Made by a program: the position numbers and the translations under genes. The notes beneath the pieces are model-generated. The model was not told the origin of the DNA, did no database searches, and saw nothing but the letters and a program-made list of their open reading frames with translations. From NCBI GenBank assembly GCA_965224845.1, contig CBDDAJ010000026.1, positions 434,001 to 498,000 of the forward strand: a stretch of DNA of 64,000 nt, read 5' to 3'. Below are positions 18,543 to 27,624 of the stretch, one piece after another (the first letter of the stretch is position 1; every line of letters starts with the position of its first letter). This stretch comes from Wocania_A sp965224845 (GTDB taxonomy: Bacteria; Bacteroidota; Bacteroidia; Flavobacteriales; Flavobacteriaceae).

Positions 18543-19886
18543 ATGACAAAATCAGTTAAAAATATATTAATCACATTCGTTATTGGGTGTTTAGTATTTG
18601 TAGTAGGCAATGCTATTTCAGACGGATTTAAATTTGATAGCGTTAATGACTTTTTAATTGAATTTGTTTTCTACCAGTTATATTCTTTTGTTTTAGGATA
18701 TTCTAATATGTATTTTTTCGAATATTTCAACACCAAGATTAATTGGAAAAAAGAAGATACTGTAAAGCGTTTAGTTTTGGGTATAATAGGCTCTACAGTT
18801 ATTACATTAATTGGCTTGTTCTTATTGCGAATGTTTACGTCTTTAAGTGTAGAAGGCGAGTCCTTTAATCAATTTATAGCAAACGAAAGATGGGCACCTT
18901 ATAAATTTGGGTTATGGATAACGTTAACCATCGTCATTATTTTTCATGTTGTTTATTATTATAATAAGTACCAGCAAAACAAAATAAAAGAGCAAAAAGT
19001 AATTGCTGGAACAGCAAGTGCTAAGTTTGATGCTTTAAAAAATCAGTTAGATCCACATTTTCTATTTAACAGTTTAAATGTTTTAACAAGTTTAATAGAA
19101 GAGAATCCAGACCAGGCACAAAAATTTACAACCTCCTTATCTAAAGTATATCGATATGTTTTAGAACAAAAAAACAAAGAACTGGTAACCGTTGATGAAG
19201 AACTGCAATTTGCAAAAACATATATGTCGTTACTAAAAATGAGGTTTGAAGACAGTATTGTTTTTACCATGCCAGAGAAAGCATTAAACCCGGAGAGTAA
19301 AGTAGTTCCCTTATCATTGCAATTGCTTTTAGAAAATGCTGTAAAGCACAATATGGTAACCTCAAGTAAACCCTTGCATATTAAAATTTATGAAGACCAA
19401 AATAATTTGGTTGTAGAAAACAATTTGCAACCCAAACAAATAGTAAAAAAGAGTAGTGGTGTAGGCTTAAGCAATATTATGCAACGCTACGATTTATTAA
19501 CCAACCGAAAAATAAATATAAACAAACAAGCAAACCGGTTTGCTGTAGCTATACCTATGCTTACAAAACAAATATCAGTGATGAGAACAGAACAAACAGC
19601 AACAGCATTAGACGACAGCTATATGCGGGCACTAAACCATGTAGATGAGCTTAAAGGCTTTTATTACAGCCTAATATCATATTGCTTTGTCATTCCATTT
19701 TTAATATACATCAATTATAAAACCTCCTGGGGATTCCAATGGTTTTGGTTCCCTATGTTTGGCTGGGGGATTGGTTTAATTATTCAAGCCTTTAAGGTTT
19801 TTGTAAACGATGGTGCTTTTGGCCGAAATTGGGAAAAGCGTAAAATGGAAGAGTATATGAAAAACGACGAAAATAACTGGAATTAA
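18543..19886 (+). CDS. LytS-family sensor histidine kinase with C-terminal 2TM domain
   Basis: Membrane histidine kinase of 447 aa. Four N-terminal transmembrane segments are followed by a His_kinase domain of the LytS/YehU type. The phospho-acceptor His is in LDPHFLFNSLNVLTSLIEE (about residue 177) and the ATP-binding N box is LQLLLENAVKHN. The last about 90 residues (ELKGFYYSLISYCFVIPFLI, INYKTSWGFQWFWFPMFGWG) are a 2TM domain, fused here to the kinase. Two stand-alone 2TM genes and a LytTR regulator follow on the same strand, so signal transfer to that regulator is expected. The stimulus is unknown. Confidence 0.9.
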   Translation: MTKSVKNILITFVIGCLVFVVGNAISDGFKFDSVNDFLIEFVFYQLYSFVLGYSNMYFFEYFNTKINWKKEDTVKRLVLGIIGSTVITLIGLFLLRMFTSLSVEGESFNQFIANERWAPYKFGLWITLTIVIIFHVVYYYNKYQQNKIKEQKVIAGTASAKFDALKNQLDPHFLFNSLNVLTSLIEENPDQAQKFTTSLSKVYRYVLEQKNKELVTVDEELQFAKTYMSLLKMRFEDSIVFTMPEKALNPESKVVPLSLQLLLENAVKHNMVTSSKPLHIKIYEDQNNLVVENNLQPKQIVKKSSGVGLSNIMQRYDLLTNRKININKQANRFAVAIPMLTKQISVMRTEQTATALDDSYMRALNHVDELKGFYYSLISYCFVIPFLIYINYKTSWGFQWFWFPMFGWGIGLIIQAFKVFVNDGAFGRNWEKRKMEEYMKNDENNWN

Positions 19887-19962
19887 AATTAATGATTATG
19901 AAACATCCATAACTAAAACCTGATACTCAAGGAAATGATTAAATGGATGTTACATGTGACCG

Positions 19963-20289
19963 ATGAAAAGTAATAAACATAAACACATGAAAAGATTACC
20001 AGATTTTGAAGCCGATAAAAAAGCAGTAAGAGCACGAAAGCGTATTAAAGATATTAAAGGCTTTTACCAGCACCTTCTTGCCTATTGTTTATTTACTCCA
20101 TTTACAATTTTTATTAATTATAAAACCTATTGGGACTATAAGTGGTTTTGGTTTTCAATTATAGGCTGGGGGATTGGTTTGGCAATTCATGCATTTACCG
20201 TTTTTTTTCATAAAGGTGTGTTTGGACGCCAGTGGGAAGAACGTAAAATAGAAGAATTGATGCGTAAAGATGAAAACCAATGGGATTAA
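19963..20289 (+). CDS. 2TM domain protein
   Basis: A 108-aa protein made of one 2TM domain. Two hydrophobic helices (HLLAYCLFTPFTIFINYKTY and WFWFSIIGWGIGLAIHAFTV) are followed by a basic/acidic tail, FGRQWEERKIEELMRKDENQ. It is closely similar to the C-terminus of the kinase just upstream, sharing INYKT, WFWF, GWGIGL and the FGRxWEKRK tail, so a local duplication is likely. Met at 19987 is an alternative start. Role unknown; membrane association with the kinase is plausible. Confidence 0.85.
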   Translation: MKSNKHKHMKRLPDFEADKKAVRARKRIKDIKGFYQHLLAYCLFTPFTIFINYKTYWDYKWFWFSIIGWGIGLAIHAFTVFFHKGVFGRQWEERKIEELMRKDENQWD

Positions 20290-20300
20290 CCGTTACGATT

Positions 20301-20636
20301 ATGGAAGATTATAAATTAAAACCATACGAAAATAAAACCTATCAAAAAGAGCAAGCTTATATGCGAGCTCAAAAGCGTGTAAAGGAACTAAAAGGCTTTT
20401 ATTGGCATGCTTTCTGGTACCTTGTTGTAAATATTTTTATAATATCTATGGTGGCAGCCAATTCTAGCGGAGACGATTTTTGGCATTTCGGAACATTTAC
20501 CACAGCTTTTTTCTGGGGTATAGGCTTAGGCTTTCATGCCTTGGGAATATTTGGTAAGAACTTGTTTTTCTCTAAAAGTTGGCATGAACGTAAAATAAGA
20601 GAATACATGGATAAAGATAAAAAGCAATGGAAGTAG
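20301..20636 (+). CDS. 2TM domain protein
   Basis: A 111-aa protein with one 2TM domain, the third copy in a row. It has RAQKRVKELKGFYWHAFWYL, a second helix with FFWGIGLGFHALGIF, and the tail SKSWHERKIREYMDKDKKQW. It has diverged more from the other two copies, especially in the loop between helices. ATG 20301 (MEDYKLKPYEN) avoids overlap with the previous gene; ATG 20280 would overlap it by 10 bp. It is separated from the LytTR regulator by about 250 bp of repeat-like DNA. Confidence 0.83.
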   Translation: MEDYKLKPYENKTYQKEQAYMRAQKRVKELKGFYWHAFWYLVVNIFIISMVAANSSGDDFWHFGTFTTAFFWGIGLGFHALGIFGKNLFFSKSWHERKIREYMDKDKKQWK

Positions 20637-20885
20637 GGCGTTCCTTTTCCTTCGACTAGGCTCAGCATAAGTTGCTTGGGGTGAACAGATCGGGCTTTCA
20701 CAAGTCGCTTACAATGAGGCCTTCAATAATTGCTCAATCCCTGGCACGATTCCAGTGTGCAGTTGGTAGTAAACAGTTGCAGTTGGTTCAGGATATTTAA
20801 ACAAACAAGCTCATAAAAATATTTGTGAATTTGTGGCAAGACAAACAGATTACCTCCTTAGAGGCAATAAAAAATAGATTTATTA
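20637..20885. repeat. Repeat-like intergenic DNA
   Basis: No gene is seen in this 249-bp gap inside the LytS/LytTR cluster. It contains CTTCGACTAGGCTCAG (about 20652-20667), which shares the core CTTCGrCTAsGCTCAG with the repeats inside topB. Further on, GCAGTTGG-type units recur (about 20759-20790), and AACAGTTGCAGTT is also found upstream of the DUF2141 gene near 17338. It looks like an accumulation of short repeat elements. Confidence 0.5.
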
Positions 20886-21641
20886 ATGAACGTAATAATT
20901 ATAGAAGACGAAAAACCATCGGCACGGCGTTTACAGCGCATGCTGCAAAAATTAAACTTAGAAGCCGGTACCATGTTGCACTCCGTAGAAGAGTCTATAG
21001 CATGGTTTCAAAACAATACACATCCGGATTTAATATTTTTAGACATTCAATTAAGCGATGGCTTATCGTTCGAGATATTTGAAGCTGTCGATATAAAGTC
21101 TGCTATTATTTTTACCACAGCTTATGATGAGTATGCCTTACAAGCTTTTAAACTCAATAGTATCGATTACTTATTAAAACCTATTGACGAGGACGATTTG
21201 GCTACTGCCGTAAAAAAATACCAGGAGCGTACCCCACAAAAGCAAGCCGTAACCTTAGATTTTAACGATATTAAAAAATTACTAGTAAATCCAATAGACC
21301 GGGAATATAAAAAACGGTTTTCGGTAAAAGTGGGACAGCATTTAAAGCTTATAAATATTGATGAGATAGAGTGTTTTTATAGCGAAAACAAAGGCACCTA
21401 TTTACATACCACAGAAGGACGAAATTATTTGTTAGACACCACTTTAGAGCATTTGGAAAATGAGCTCGAGCCGCAAACCTTTTTCCGCATTAACCGTAAG
21501 TTTTTTGTAAATATAAATGCCATAAAAGATATGCTAAGCTATACCAATTCGCGTTTACAAATTAAATTAAATTCCTATAGCGAGCAAGATGTTATTGTAG
21601 CTCGTGAACGTGTAAAAGATTTTAAAGCGTGGTTGGAGTAG
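20886..21641 (+). CDS. LytTR-family response regulator
   Basis: Response regulator of 251 aa. The receiver domain (residues 1-115) has the acidic pocket in VIIIEDEKPSARR, the phospho-acceptor Asp in DLIFLDIQLSDG (about residue 55), and Lys in YLLKPID. The C-terminal LytTR DNA-binding domain includes KKRFSVKVGQHLKLINIDEI, ECFYSENKGTYLHTTEGRNY and FFRINRKFFVNINAI. It is the expected partner of the LytS-type kinase at 18543-19886. LytTR proteins bind direct-repeat half-sites; none was identified here. Confidence 0.93.
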   Translation: MNVIIIEDEKPSARRLQRMLQKLNLEAGTMLHSVEESIAWFQNNTHPDLIFLDIQLSDGLSFEIFEAVDIKSAIIFTTAYDEYALQAFKLNSIDYLLKPIDEDDLATAVKKYQERTPQKQAVTLDFNDIKKLLVNPIDREYKKRFSVKVGQHLKLINIDEIECFYSENKGTYLHTTEGRNYLLDTTLEHLENELEPQTFFRINRKFFVNINAIKDMLSYTNSRLQIKLNSYSEQDVIVARERVKDFKAWLE

Positions 21642-21658
21642 GTTTAGGAGGGGGCGTT

Positions 21659-21790
21659 TAGTGAGTTCGTGTATGATTTGGTTGCGTAGTTTGAGCAACT
21701 GATTTAGCAAATACAAACCGAGGAAAGTCCGCAAGTATTTTTGTAAACAGGATCGTGCTAGTAATTAGTTTTGTACAGTGTTAGCATATG
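21659..21790 (+). other. Structured-looking leader of a type found near acquired genes
   Basis: Non-coding stretch with the internal segment AGCAACTGATTTAGCAAATA, then CAAACCGAGGAAAGTCCGCA, and the end AGTGTTAGCA. The GAGGAAAGTCC part equals a conserved core of bacterial RNase P RNA, but the other RNase P regions are absent. From memory, similar sequences recur between horizontally acquired small genes in flavobacteria; this was not searched. It lies between the LytTR gene and the remnant at 21822-22086. Confidence 0.35.
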
Positions 21791-21821
21791 TAGTGAAACA
21801 ATCAGACTGAGTCTCTTCTGT

Positions 21822-22086
21822 TTAATTTTCTTTTAAAATTCCACGTTGCTTATATTTAAAGTCAACTTTATAAATGATTGAATCATTATTAGAAATAGTT
21901 TTTTTCAATACTTGGTTTTTTTATTTTTCTCAATATGTCAAGAAAAGTATTTATTTGAAGTGCGAGTAATCTGTTTTTTCCATCAGTAGTATAATAGACA
22001 TTTTTTGTGGAATCTAATTGGATGTATTTTACTGTTCTGAATTTTTCAATGTTAAAAAGAATTAGTGTTTTTAGGTTGTTTTTTAT
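21822..22086 (-). pseudogene. Frameshifted fragment of an unknown gene
   Basis: Minus-strand remnant with coding character. From a stop at 22087-22089 the frame reads FNIEKFRTVKYIQLDSTKNV, YYTTDGKNRLLALQINTFLD, ILRKIKKPSIEKNYF and stops. Removing one A from an A7 run (about 21899-21905) joins it to NNDSIIYKVDFKYKQRGI and LKEN-stop at 21822. No start codon is found, and the 5' end abuts and overlaps the stop of the thioredoxin-like gene, so this is the tail of a gene that has lost its beginning. The family is not recognised. It occupies most of the 410-bp gap. Confidence 0.5.
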
Positions 22087-22987
22087 TTATGAAATTGTTA
22101 AGAAGCATAGAATCAGAAAGTAAAGGGTAGGCGCTTTGAATAATTCTAGCTTTAGCAAACTTAAAATTTGAATTAACAATTAAATGTGCTGGTATCCCAG
22201 ATAACCCAAATAAGTTTCTAGTTTTTGCATAATCTTTTGAAATTAGCTGAATACCTAAGGGTTTATTAGATTCAATATATTTTTTCCATTTATCACTATC
22301 TCCATCAACAGAAATGTCAATAAATATTATTTCTTGATTGTTTTTAAAATGTTTTTTTAATTTTTCAAGCTCTGGTTTTTCTTCACGGCAAGGTCTGCAC
22401 CAAGTTGCCCAAAATGAGATATATAATGTTTTGTTTTTAAAAGTCTTTAAGTCTAAAGTCTTATTGTTAATATCTAAAAATGCTGACTCTGGCAGTATAT
22501 TACTTTTTTCTTCTGAAAAATCCCAAATTATTTTTCCGTTAATTAATTTACCATATTCATCCATTTTGTAACCTTCTCCTTGACGAATAATTAAAGGTTG
22601 TGAAAATAAAAAATATATAAATAATCCACTCATTAGTATAATTGAAGCTAACTTAATCTTTTTATTAAATTCTTTCCGAGTTATTAATAAACTTATTGTC
22701 GCAAATAAAACGAGAAAATAAATTAGAGGAAAATAAAAGCATCTCATTGGAATGAATAAAAGTAGAGATGTATATAAGAAAGGAATATATTTAAGAGGCG
22801 TTTTTCTATTAATTAATCCAGAAATATAGAATCCTAGTAAACAAATTAACAAAGCAAACCACTTTAATTGGTCGTATTGGTGTATTTGTATAATTTTATC
22901 AGCTGGATAAACAAGTGCTATGAAAGGAATAATTATAGATAAAATACCTAATACGATTTTAGATATTGTGATTAAAGACTTTTTCAT
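22052..22987 (-). CDS. Membrane-anchored thioredoxin-like (TlpA/ResA-type) protein
   Basis: A 311-aa protein with about four N-terminal hydrophobic segments (SLITISKIVLGILSIIIPFI onward) and a C-terminal thioredoxin fold. The redox motif is WCRPC within ISFWATWCRPCREEKPELEK, and GIPAHLIVN carries the cis-Pro. The domain should lie outside the cytoplasm and reduce or oxidise disulfides, as TlpA/ResA proteins do in cytochrome c maturation or oxidative protection. No cytochrome genes are adjacent. It stands alone, with a gene remnant downstream. Confidence 0.82.
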   Translation of the reverse strand: MKKSLITISKIVLGILSIIIPFIALVYPADKIIQIHQYDQLKWFALLICLLGFYISGLINRKTPLKYIPFLYTSLLLFIPMRCFYFPLIYFLVLFATISLLITRKEFNKKIKLASIILMSGLFIYFLFSQPLIIRQGEGYKMDEYGKLINGKIIWDFSEEKSNILPESAFLDINNKTLDLKTFKNKTLYISFWATWCRPCREEKPELEKLKKHFKNNQEIIFIDISVDGDSDKWKKYIESNKPLGIQLISKDYAKTRNLFGLSGIPAHLIVNSNFKFAKARIIQSAYPLLSDSMLLNNFINKKQPKNTNSF

Positions 22988-23169
22988 TTTTATCGAATTC
23001 CTTTTTTAATTTTTTGTTCCAATTTTCAAATGAGCTATTTATACTAATGCAAAGATAAAGTTTTGTTTCAATGAACTTTATCGGTTGTTAAACGAAGGTC
23101 GGTAATTTTTCTGGCAAATTCAAGAACGGGAACATACTAATATGGGGCTAAAACTTTTTAAAACAAACA

Positions 23170-25452
23170 CTAATTTTTCCGTTTACGAACGGCAAACTCA
23201 AAATGCGTTGTACCTAATAAGCCATCGCCGCTAACTCCTTCTATTTCGCCTAAAAAAGTGGTATTAATATCCGAGCAGTAAAACTCTATAAAGGCTTCGC
23301 CTTTTTCGTTTGTAATAATATCCGGTTTCCAAAACAGGGTATTTCTATAATCCGGAAATGGGTCTTTTACAGTTTCTTTATCATACACGGGTTGGTAAAA
23401 TTCCCGTTTGCCATAATAGCCTTTTATTCTTATAAGGTTAAATCGGGCCATTAGATATTCATCTGTTATTTTAGGTTTTTTGTATACTACCGTTTCTCGT
23501 ATTTCCCTGGGCTTGTTATTTACATAATAAGTACTCACATATTTGGAGTATGTCTGCCCTTCAACAGGCAATTTATTTCCCGGCATATAAGGATGAAAAG
23601 GGCAGTTTAATGTACCACAAGGTTCTGCTATCCAATCTACAATTTCTAAACTTAAAATACTGTCTAATCTCCCCAAATATTTATCACGAGAAATCCGCGG
23701 TTTTTTTGTTTTTAGTACCACTTCATCCAATTCTTTTATATCGGCATAAAGCTTAAAGGGTATTAAGTTTTCCTCTTCCGGATTTTTGGGCGTGAAATCC
23801 GGATAATGGATTGGTTTTGTTTTTCTGATGGTATTAATGGAGCTAAACCAATTGTTATTAATTGAATAAAGGTATTTCTTTTCGGGAGCAATCATAAGTT
23901 TAAAATAAACATAGTTTTGTTCGCCTAGTTTTAAATGGCTGGGGGTAACCTCAAACCTCCCCAATGTATCTAAAAGAATAAATTGACTTGGATTTTTAAG
24001 CTCTGAATTAGAAACGTTAATTACTGGCACCCCCAATTGTTTTGAATTCTTTTTTTTGTGTTTTTCCTTATTTATTGCTTTACCGGTAATAGTCTCAAAA
24101 ATAACTTGCTTTTTGTGTTTTAAAGCCTCTAAATTAGATTCAGACCACACATAGCGCCTCCAACCTTGAGTTAATAAAAGTAAGTCGAGATTTTCTTTTC
24201 GATCTTTGTTTAACTCATCAAAATAATAGGCAGGATTGTAAAGTTTTCCTTTTAGCTGTGTAGATAACAAGTAATGACTCTCAATGGTTTTTGAGTCTTG
24301 TTTGTTTTTATATAGTTTGTCAAAAATACTTAAGCTTAAATGTGCAATTACCGGGTTTCCATGCTCGTCTGTTACTTGTAACTTTAAAGTGCCCTTATCT
24401 CTGGTTCTATATTCGCTTTTAAGCAAGGTTGTTTTTATATTAAGTTTTTTATCCGAATTAACATAAATTAAGCGTTCGCAAACCGGCTCAAAATTTTTAT
24501 TAAATAATGTTACTTCTGCGATGCCTTGAGGTAAGTCATGAATAGGAACCTTAATTTTTAAACTTTTTTCTAATACTGCCGTGGCTATATTATATGCAAC
24601 ACCTCTTGATTGCACTCTGATGTGTACCGTTTCTTTTTTTAAATTAGGGCTTTGAGACACCTTAAGCATTAAGTTGTCTTTTGTTTGACTTATTAAACGC
24701 ATCACTTTCCCCTGGCTATAAATTTTAGGAATTGAATAGGGGTCTTGTGCTCCTTTTTTTGAGAGTTTTATATAATAACTTTTGCTCGTATCAGGAACAA
24801 ACACAAAGCTACCCATACCCAGATGGGTGCTTTTAAAATGGTTTAAAGGCTTATCGTTTTCGTATAACACACCTGTTACCTTTACCGGTTGCCCCTTTGA
24901 ATTCACAGCCTTAAAAGCTAATCGGCTTTCAATACCATTTACTAAGTTACCGCCTTCAGGAAACGTTATAAACTGCGCTATACGATCTTGCTTTTTTAGA
25001 TTTGTTTGAGGTGCTTTGTCGGCTATGTTTTTTAATACCTTAATCTTTCTCACAGCATTAAGGGCATCAGCATCTTTATAAAAAGAGTTTGCGCTATATG
25101 CGGCTAAGGTGTATGTGCCTGGTTTTAAGGTGTCCTGCAAAAATAAATGTCCATTTACAAAGCCATTTTCTATTTCGTATTTTTCTTCCCATACCGGGGT
25201 GTCATTTTCATTATTCAATAATTGAACAAATAAAATGTTGCTTTCGTCTGAGGGGGTTAAGTTTTTAGAATCTAATATATAAGCTTTAAACCATAAATTC
25301 TCTTGGGTTTCGTATATGTCTTTACTGGTTTGAAGGTATATGGATTCTGAAGCTTTATAACGTGATAAGTGCTGTATTTGTTTTACAACATCAATGGTTT
25401 GAGAATTAATGGTTAAAGTGAATAATATTGCAATAAAAAGTGAGGGCTTCAT
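23170..25452 (-). CDS. Secreted MG2/macroglobulin-like protein
   Basis: A 760-aa secreted protein with a short signal peptide (MKPSLFIAILFTLTINSQ). The N-terminal half contains beta domains like the MG2 domain of alpha-2-macroglobulin-type proteins: ESIYLQTSKDIYETQENLWF and GTYTLAAYSANSF. A middle part has KLQVTDEHGNPVIAHLSLSI and LLLLTQGWRRYVWSE, both typical of a Bacteroidota family often found with TonB-linked plug domains. The end (KGEAFIEFYCSDINTTFLGE, IEGVSGDGLLGT) is another beta domain. The molecular role is not established. It lies 29 bp downstream of a TlpA lipoprotein gene. Confidence 0.75.
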   Translation of the reverse strand: MKPSLFIAILFTLTINSQTIDVVKQIQHLSRYKASESIYLQTSKDIYETQENLWFKAYILDSKNLTPSDESNILFVQLLNNENDTPVWEEKYEIENGFVNGHLFLQDTLKPGTYTLAAYSANSFYKDADALNAVRKIKVLKNIADKAPQTNLKKQDRIAQFITFPEGGNLVNGIESRLAFKAVNSKGQPVKVTGVLYENDKPLNHFKSTHLGMGSFVFVPDTSKSYYIKLSKKGAQDPYSIPKIYSQGKVMRLISQTKDNLMLKVSQSPNLKKETVHIRVQSRGVAYNIATAVLEKSLKIKVPIHDLPQGIAEVTLFNKNFEPVCERLIYVNSDKKLNIKTTLLKSEYRTRDKGTLKLQVTDEHGNPVIAHLSLSIFDKLYKNKQDSKTIESHYLLSTQLKGKLYNPAYYFDELNKDRKENLDLLLLTQGWRRYVWSESNLEALKHKKQVIFETITGKAINKEKHKKKNSKQLGVPVINVSNSELKNPSQFILLDTLGRFEVTPSHLKLGEQNYVYFKLMIAPEKKYLYSINNNWFSSINTIRKTKPIHYPDFTPKNPEEENLIPFKLYADIKELDEVVLKTKKPRISRDKYLGRLDSILSLEIVDWIAEPCGTLNCPFHPYMPGNKLPVEGQTYSKYVSTYYVNNKPREIRETVVYKKPKITDEYLMARFNLIRIKGYYGKREFYQPVYDKETVKDPFPDYRNTLFWKPDIITNEKGEAFIEFYCSDINTTFLGEIEGVSGDGLLGTTHFEFAVRKRKN

Positions 25453-25481
25453 ACTTTATTTAAATATCTGATAAGGCAGAG

Positions 25482-26573
25482 TTATATATTCGTTTCTTTT
25501 GCGAATAATTCTTTAAGCTTTTCCTTTAAATGCTTTCCTCTTATATACCGGGCAACAATTATCCCATTTTCATCAATTAAAAAATTGTCTGGTATGGCTG
25601 TTATTCCATATATGGTTGCAGCCTCATTGTCCCAACCTTTTGTGTCGCTAAGGTTTACCCAGGTTAGGCTATCTGCTTCTATGGCTTTTAGCCACTTTTT
25701 TTTATTACTATCTAATGATACACCAACAATTTCAAACCCATTTTCTTTGTATAGATCGTATACTTTTCTTAATTCCGGGTTAAACCCCCTACAAGGGCCA
25801 CACCAAGAAGCCCAAAACTCTATTAATGTATACTTCCCTAATACATCAGAGACTTTAATTAAGTTACCGTTATCATTTGTTTGCACAAAATCCACATATT
25901 TTTCTCCAACTTTTGGGTTTTTATTAAGCGTTATAAAATTTAAGATAGATTTTCCTTCTTCAGTTAATTGCAACTCTTTATTTAGTTTAGAAAATAGTTT
26001 CTTAGTTTCTGTAGCTCCTATTCTTTTCATTGTAGATTGATGGAGTACAGTTAGACTTTCATAAGAATTAGGATGGTCAGTAATAAACTTTTTATTAATA
26101 GCTACTTCTGCATCTATCATTTTTTCATGAATAGCAAAAAGAGAATCTTGATTGTGTTCTGTTACCATTTCACCTAATTTTTCCATGGCTTGATAAATGG
26201 AGTCTTTTAGTTTTAAAAGCAGGTCGGCTTCTTTTTGTGTGTTTGAGCCTTTTACTATACTATTACGCATGTTTCCCTTTTCCCCTATAATCTCTATTTT
26301 ATTGTTTTCTAACCAAAACATTCTACTATCACTGGTTTTTGCTAGTCTTAATAGTACCCTTTTGGGGCGCTCTATGTTTCCTTTAAATTGAAAGGCCTCA
26401 TTAATTACAATAGTTGAATCTATAACCGTTTCCATATCAAGGTACAGTCTAACTAGTGTGCTGTCTGGAATATTTTTTACTTTGCCATTTACCAAATACT
26501 CATCATTTGAATGGCCATTTTTACATGATACTATTGTAAAAAATATGATGATGATTAGTCCAAAACGTTTCAT
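25482..26573 (-). CDS. TlpA-family thiol-disulfide oxidoreductase with DUF4369 domain
   Basis: A 363-aa lipoprotein with signal MKRFGLIIIIFFTIVSC. The N-terminal part (EYLVNGKVKNIPDSTLVRLY, FQFKGNIERPKRVLLRL) is a DUF4369 beta domain. A helical linker leads to a thioredoxin domain with TLIEFWASWCGPCRGFNPEL; WCGPC is the active site and ITAIPDNFLID holds the cis-Pro. This domain order is common in Bacteroidota. It probably acts as an envelope disulfide reductase. The longer frame from 26609 adds residues before the signal sequence, so Met at 26573 is chosen. It lies directly upstream of the MG2-like gene. Confidence 0.88.
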   Translation of the reverse strand: MKRFGLIIIIFFTIVSCKNGHSNDEYLVNGKVKNIPDSTLVRLYLDMETVIDSTIVINEAFQFKGNIERPKRVLLRLAKTSDSRMFWLENNKIEIIGEKGNMRNSIVKGSNTQKEADLLLKLKDSIYQAMEKLGEMVTEHNQDSLFAIHEKMIDAEVAINKKFITDHPNSYESLTVLHQSTMKRIGATETKKLFSKLNKELQLTEEGKSILNFITLNKNPKVGEKYVDFVQTNDNGNLIKVSDVLGKYTLIEFWASWCGPCRGFNPELRKVYDLYKENGFEIVGVSLDSNKKKWLKAIEADSLTWVNLSDTKGWDNEAATIYGITAIPDNFLIDENGIIVARYIRGKHLKEKLKELFAKETNI

Positions 26574-26703
26574 TAACCATAAGTTTTGATTAGTAATCGA
26601 AATTATCATTTTTTTCTCACAAAAGCAAGCCTTATACCTTAGTTGATTACTGCACTTTTTGCTATTGTTTTAGATTGTTTCAAGCTTTTTATAAGACTTT
26701 CCA

Positions 26704-27624
26704 TTAGTATGATGTTCTTTTAACCATTTTAGCCGAAAGGATTCTAATAGCATTGGTTGGTTTATCGTGTTTATCGGTTTTTGCATTTGCAATACTGTCA
26801 ACAATGTTCATCCCGTAAACTACTTCCCCAAAAACAGTATAATTTTGATCTAAATGAGGTGCCCCTCCAATAGTTTTATAAACCTTAGTATGGGCTTCCG
26901 GATAACTATACTGTTTTAGGTTTTTCAATTCAATTTTAGCCAGCGAGTCAATGTTATAGGAACTGATTTTGTTTTTTAAAGCATTAAATAATAAGGTGTC
27001 TTCTTCAGTTAGTTCTTCTTTTTCTAATAACGCCATTTTTTTCATTAACCTAACATATTCATCAATATCCTCTTTTATTTTTGGGCTATTAATCACATGA
27101 TTTCTTGCTGTCATAAAGCGAACACGTTTTAATGCAGTATTTAAAGTGCTGTCGTTTTGCTTACCACGTTGAACAATATAAAACTGAAAACCACTGGAAG
27201 AACGACTTGGGTTAGCAATATCGCCTTCTCTGGCTGCGCCTAAAGCACCTCTCTTGTGAAATAAATTAGATTTAAATTCCGGCTCTATAGTGTATGAAAG
27301 TTTAGGGTTGCCATCTGGATTAAAAGACTGGTTAGGTTTACTGGTAGGGTTTCCGGCTTGAATCATAAAATTTTTGACGACCCGATGAAATGCGATGCTA
27401 TCATAAAAGCCATTATTTACTAGTTTGATAAAGTTGTATTGGTGTTTTGGAGTAGCATCAGATAAACGAATAACTATTTTACCAAGGTCTGTTGTTATCT
27501 CAACATCTTTTGAAAGGTCACTTTCCATAACACCTTCTTCAATTTTTTTATCACAACCTAAAAGAAGAAGGCATAAGAAGCTTCCTAGAAAAGTTACTAC
27601 GGTTTTTTTTATATTTTTTAGCAT
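26704..27624 (-). CDS. Cyclophilin-type peptidyl-prolyl isomerase, lipoprotein
   Basis: A 306-aa lipoprotein (lipobox LLLLGC near residue 24) with a cyclophilin fold. The core motifs are VIRLSDATPKHQYNFIKLVN, FYDSIAFHRVVKNFMIQAGN, GALGAAREGDIANPSRSSSG followed by FQFYIVQRG, and YTVFGEVVYGMNIVDSIANA. The active-site Arg is in FHRVV. About 85 charged, helical residues (roughly 160-245) are inserted before the last strand pair, as in many Bacteroidota cyclophilins. It should assist folding of periplasmic or surface proteins by isomerising prolyl bonds. Confidence 0.9.
   Translation of the reverse strand: MLKNIKKTVVTFLGSFLCLLLLGCDKKIEEGVMESDLSKDVEITTDLGKIVIRLSDATPKHQYNFIKLVNNGFYDSIAFHRVVKNFMIQAGNPTSKPNQSFNPDGNPKLSYTIEPEFKSNLFHKRGALGAAREGDIANPSRSSSGFQFYIVQRGKQNDSTLNTALKRVRFMTARNHVINSPKIKEDIDEYVRLMKKMALLEKEELTEEDTLLFNALKNKISSYNIDSLAKIELKNLKQYSYPEAHTKVYKTIGGAPHLDQNYTVFGEVVYGMNIVDSIANAKTDKHDKPTNAIRILSAKMVKRTSY

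Noticed and set aside
21700..21790. RNase P RNA gene suggested by GAGGAAAGTCC
   Set aside because: Only this core matches. The remaining conserved regions and the expected about 300-350 nt structure are missing, and the following DNA is coding remnant on the other strand.
21659..21790. Integron attC site
   Set aside because: GTTAGCA does not fit the GTTRRRY core, no integrase gene is present and no cassette array is seen.
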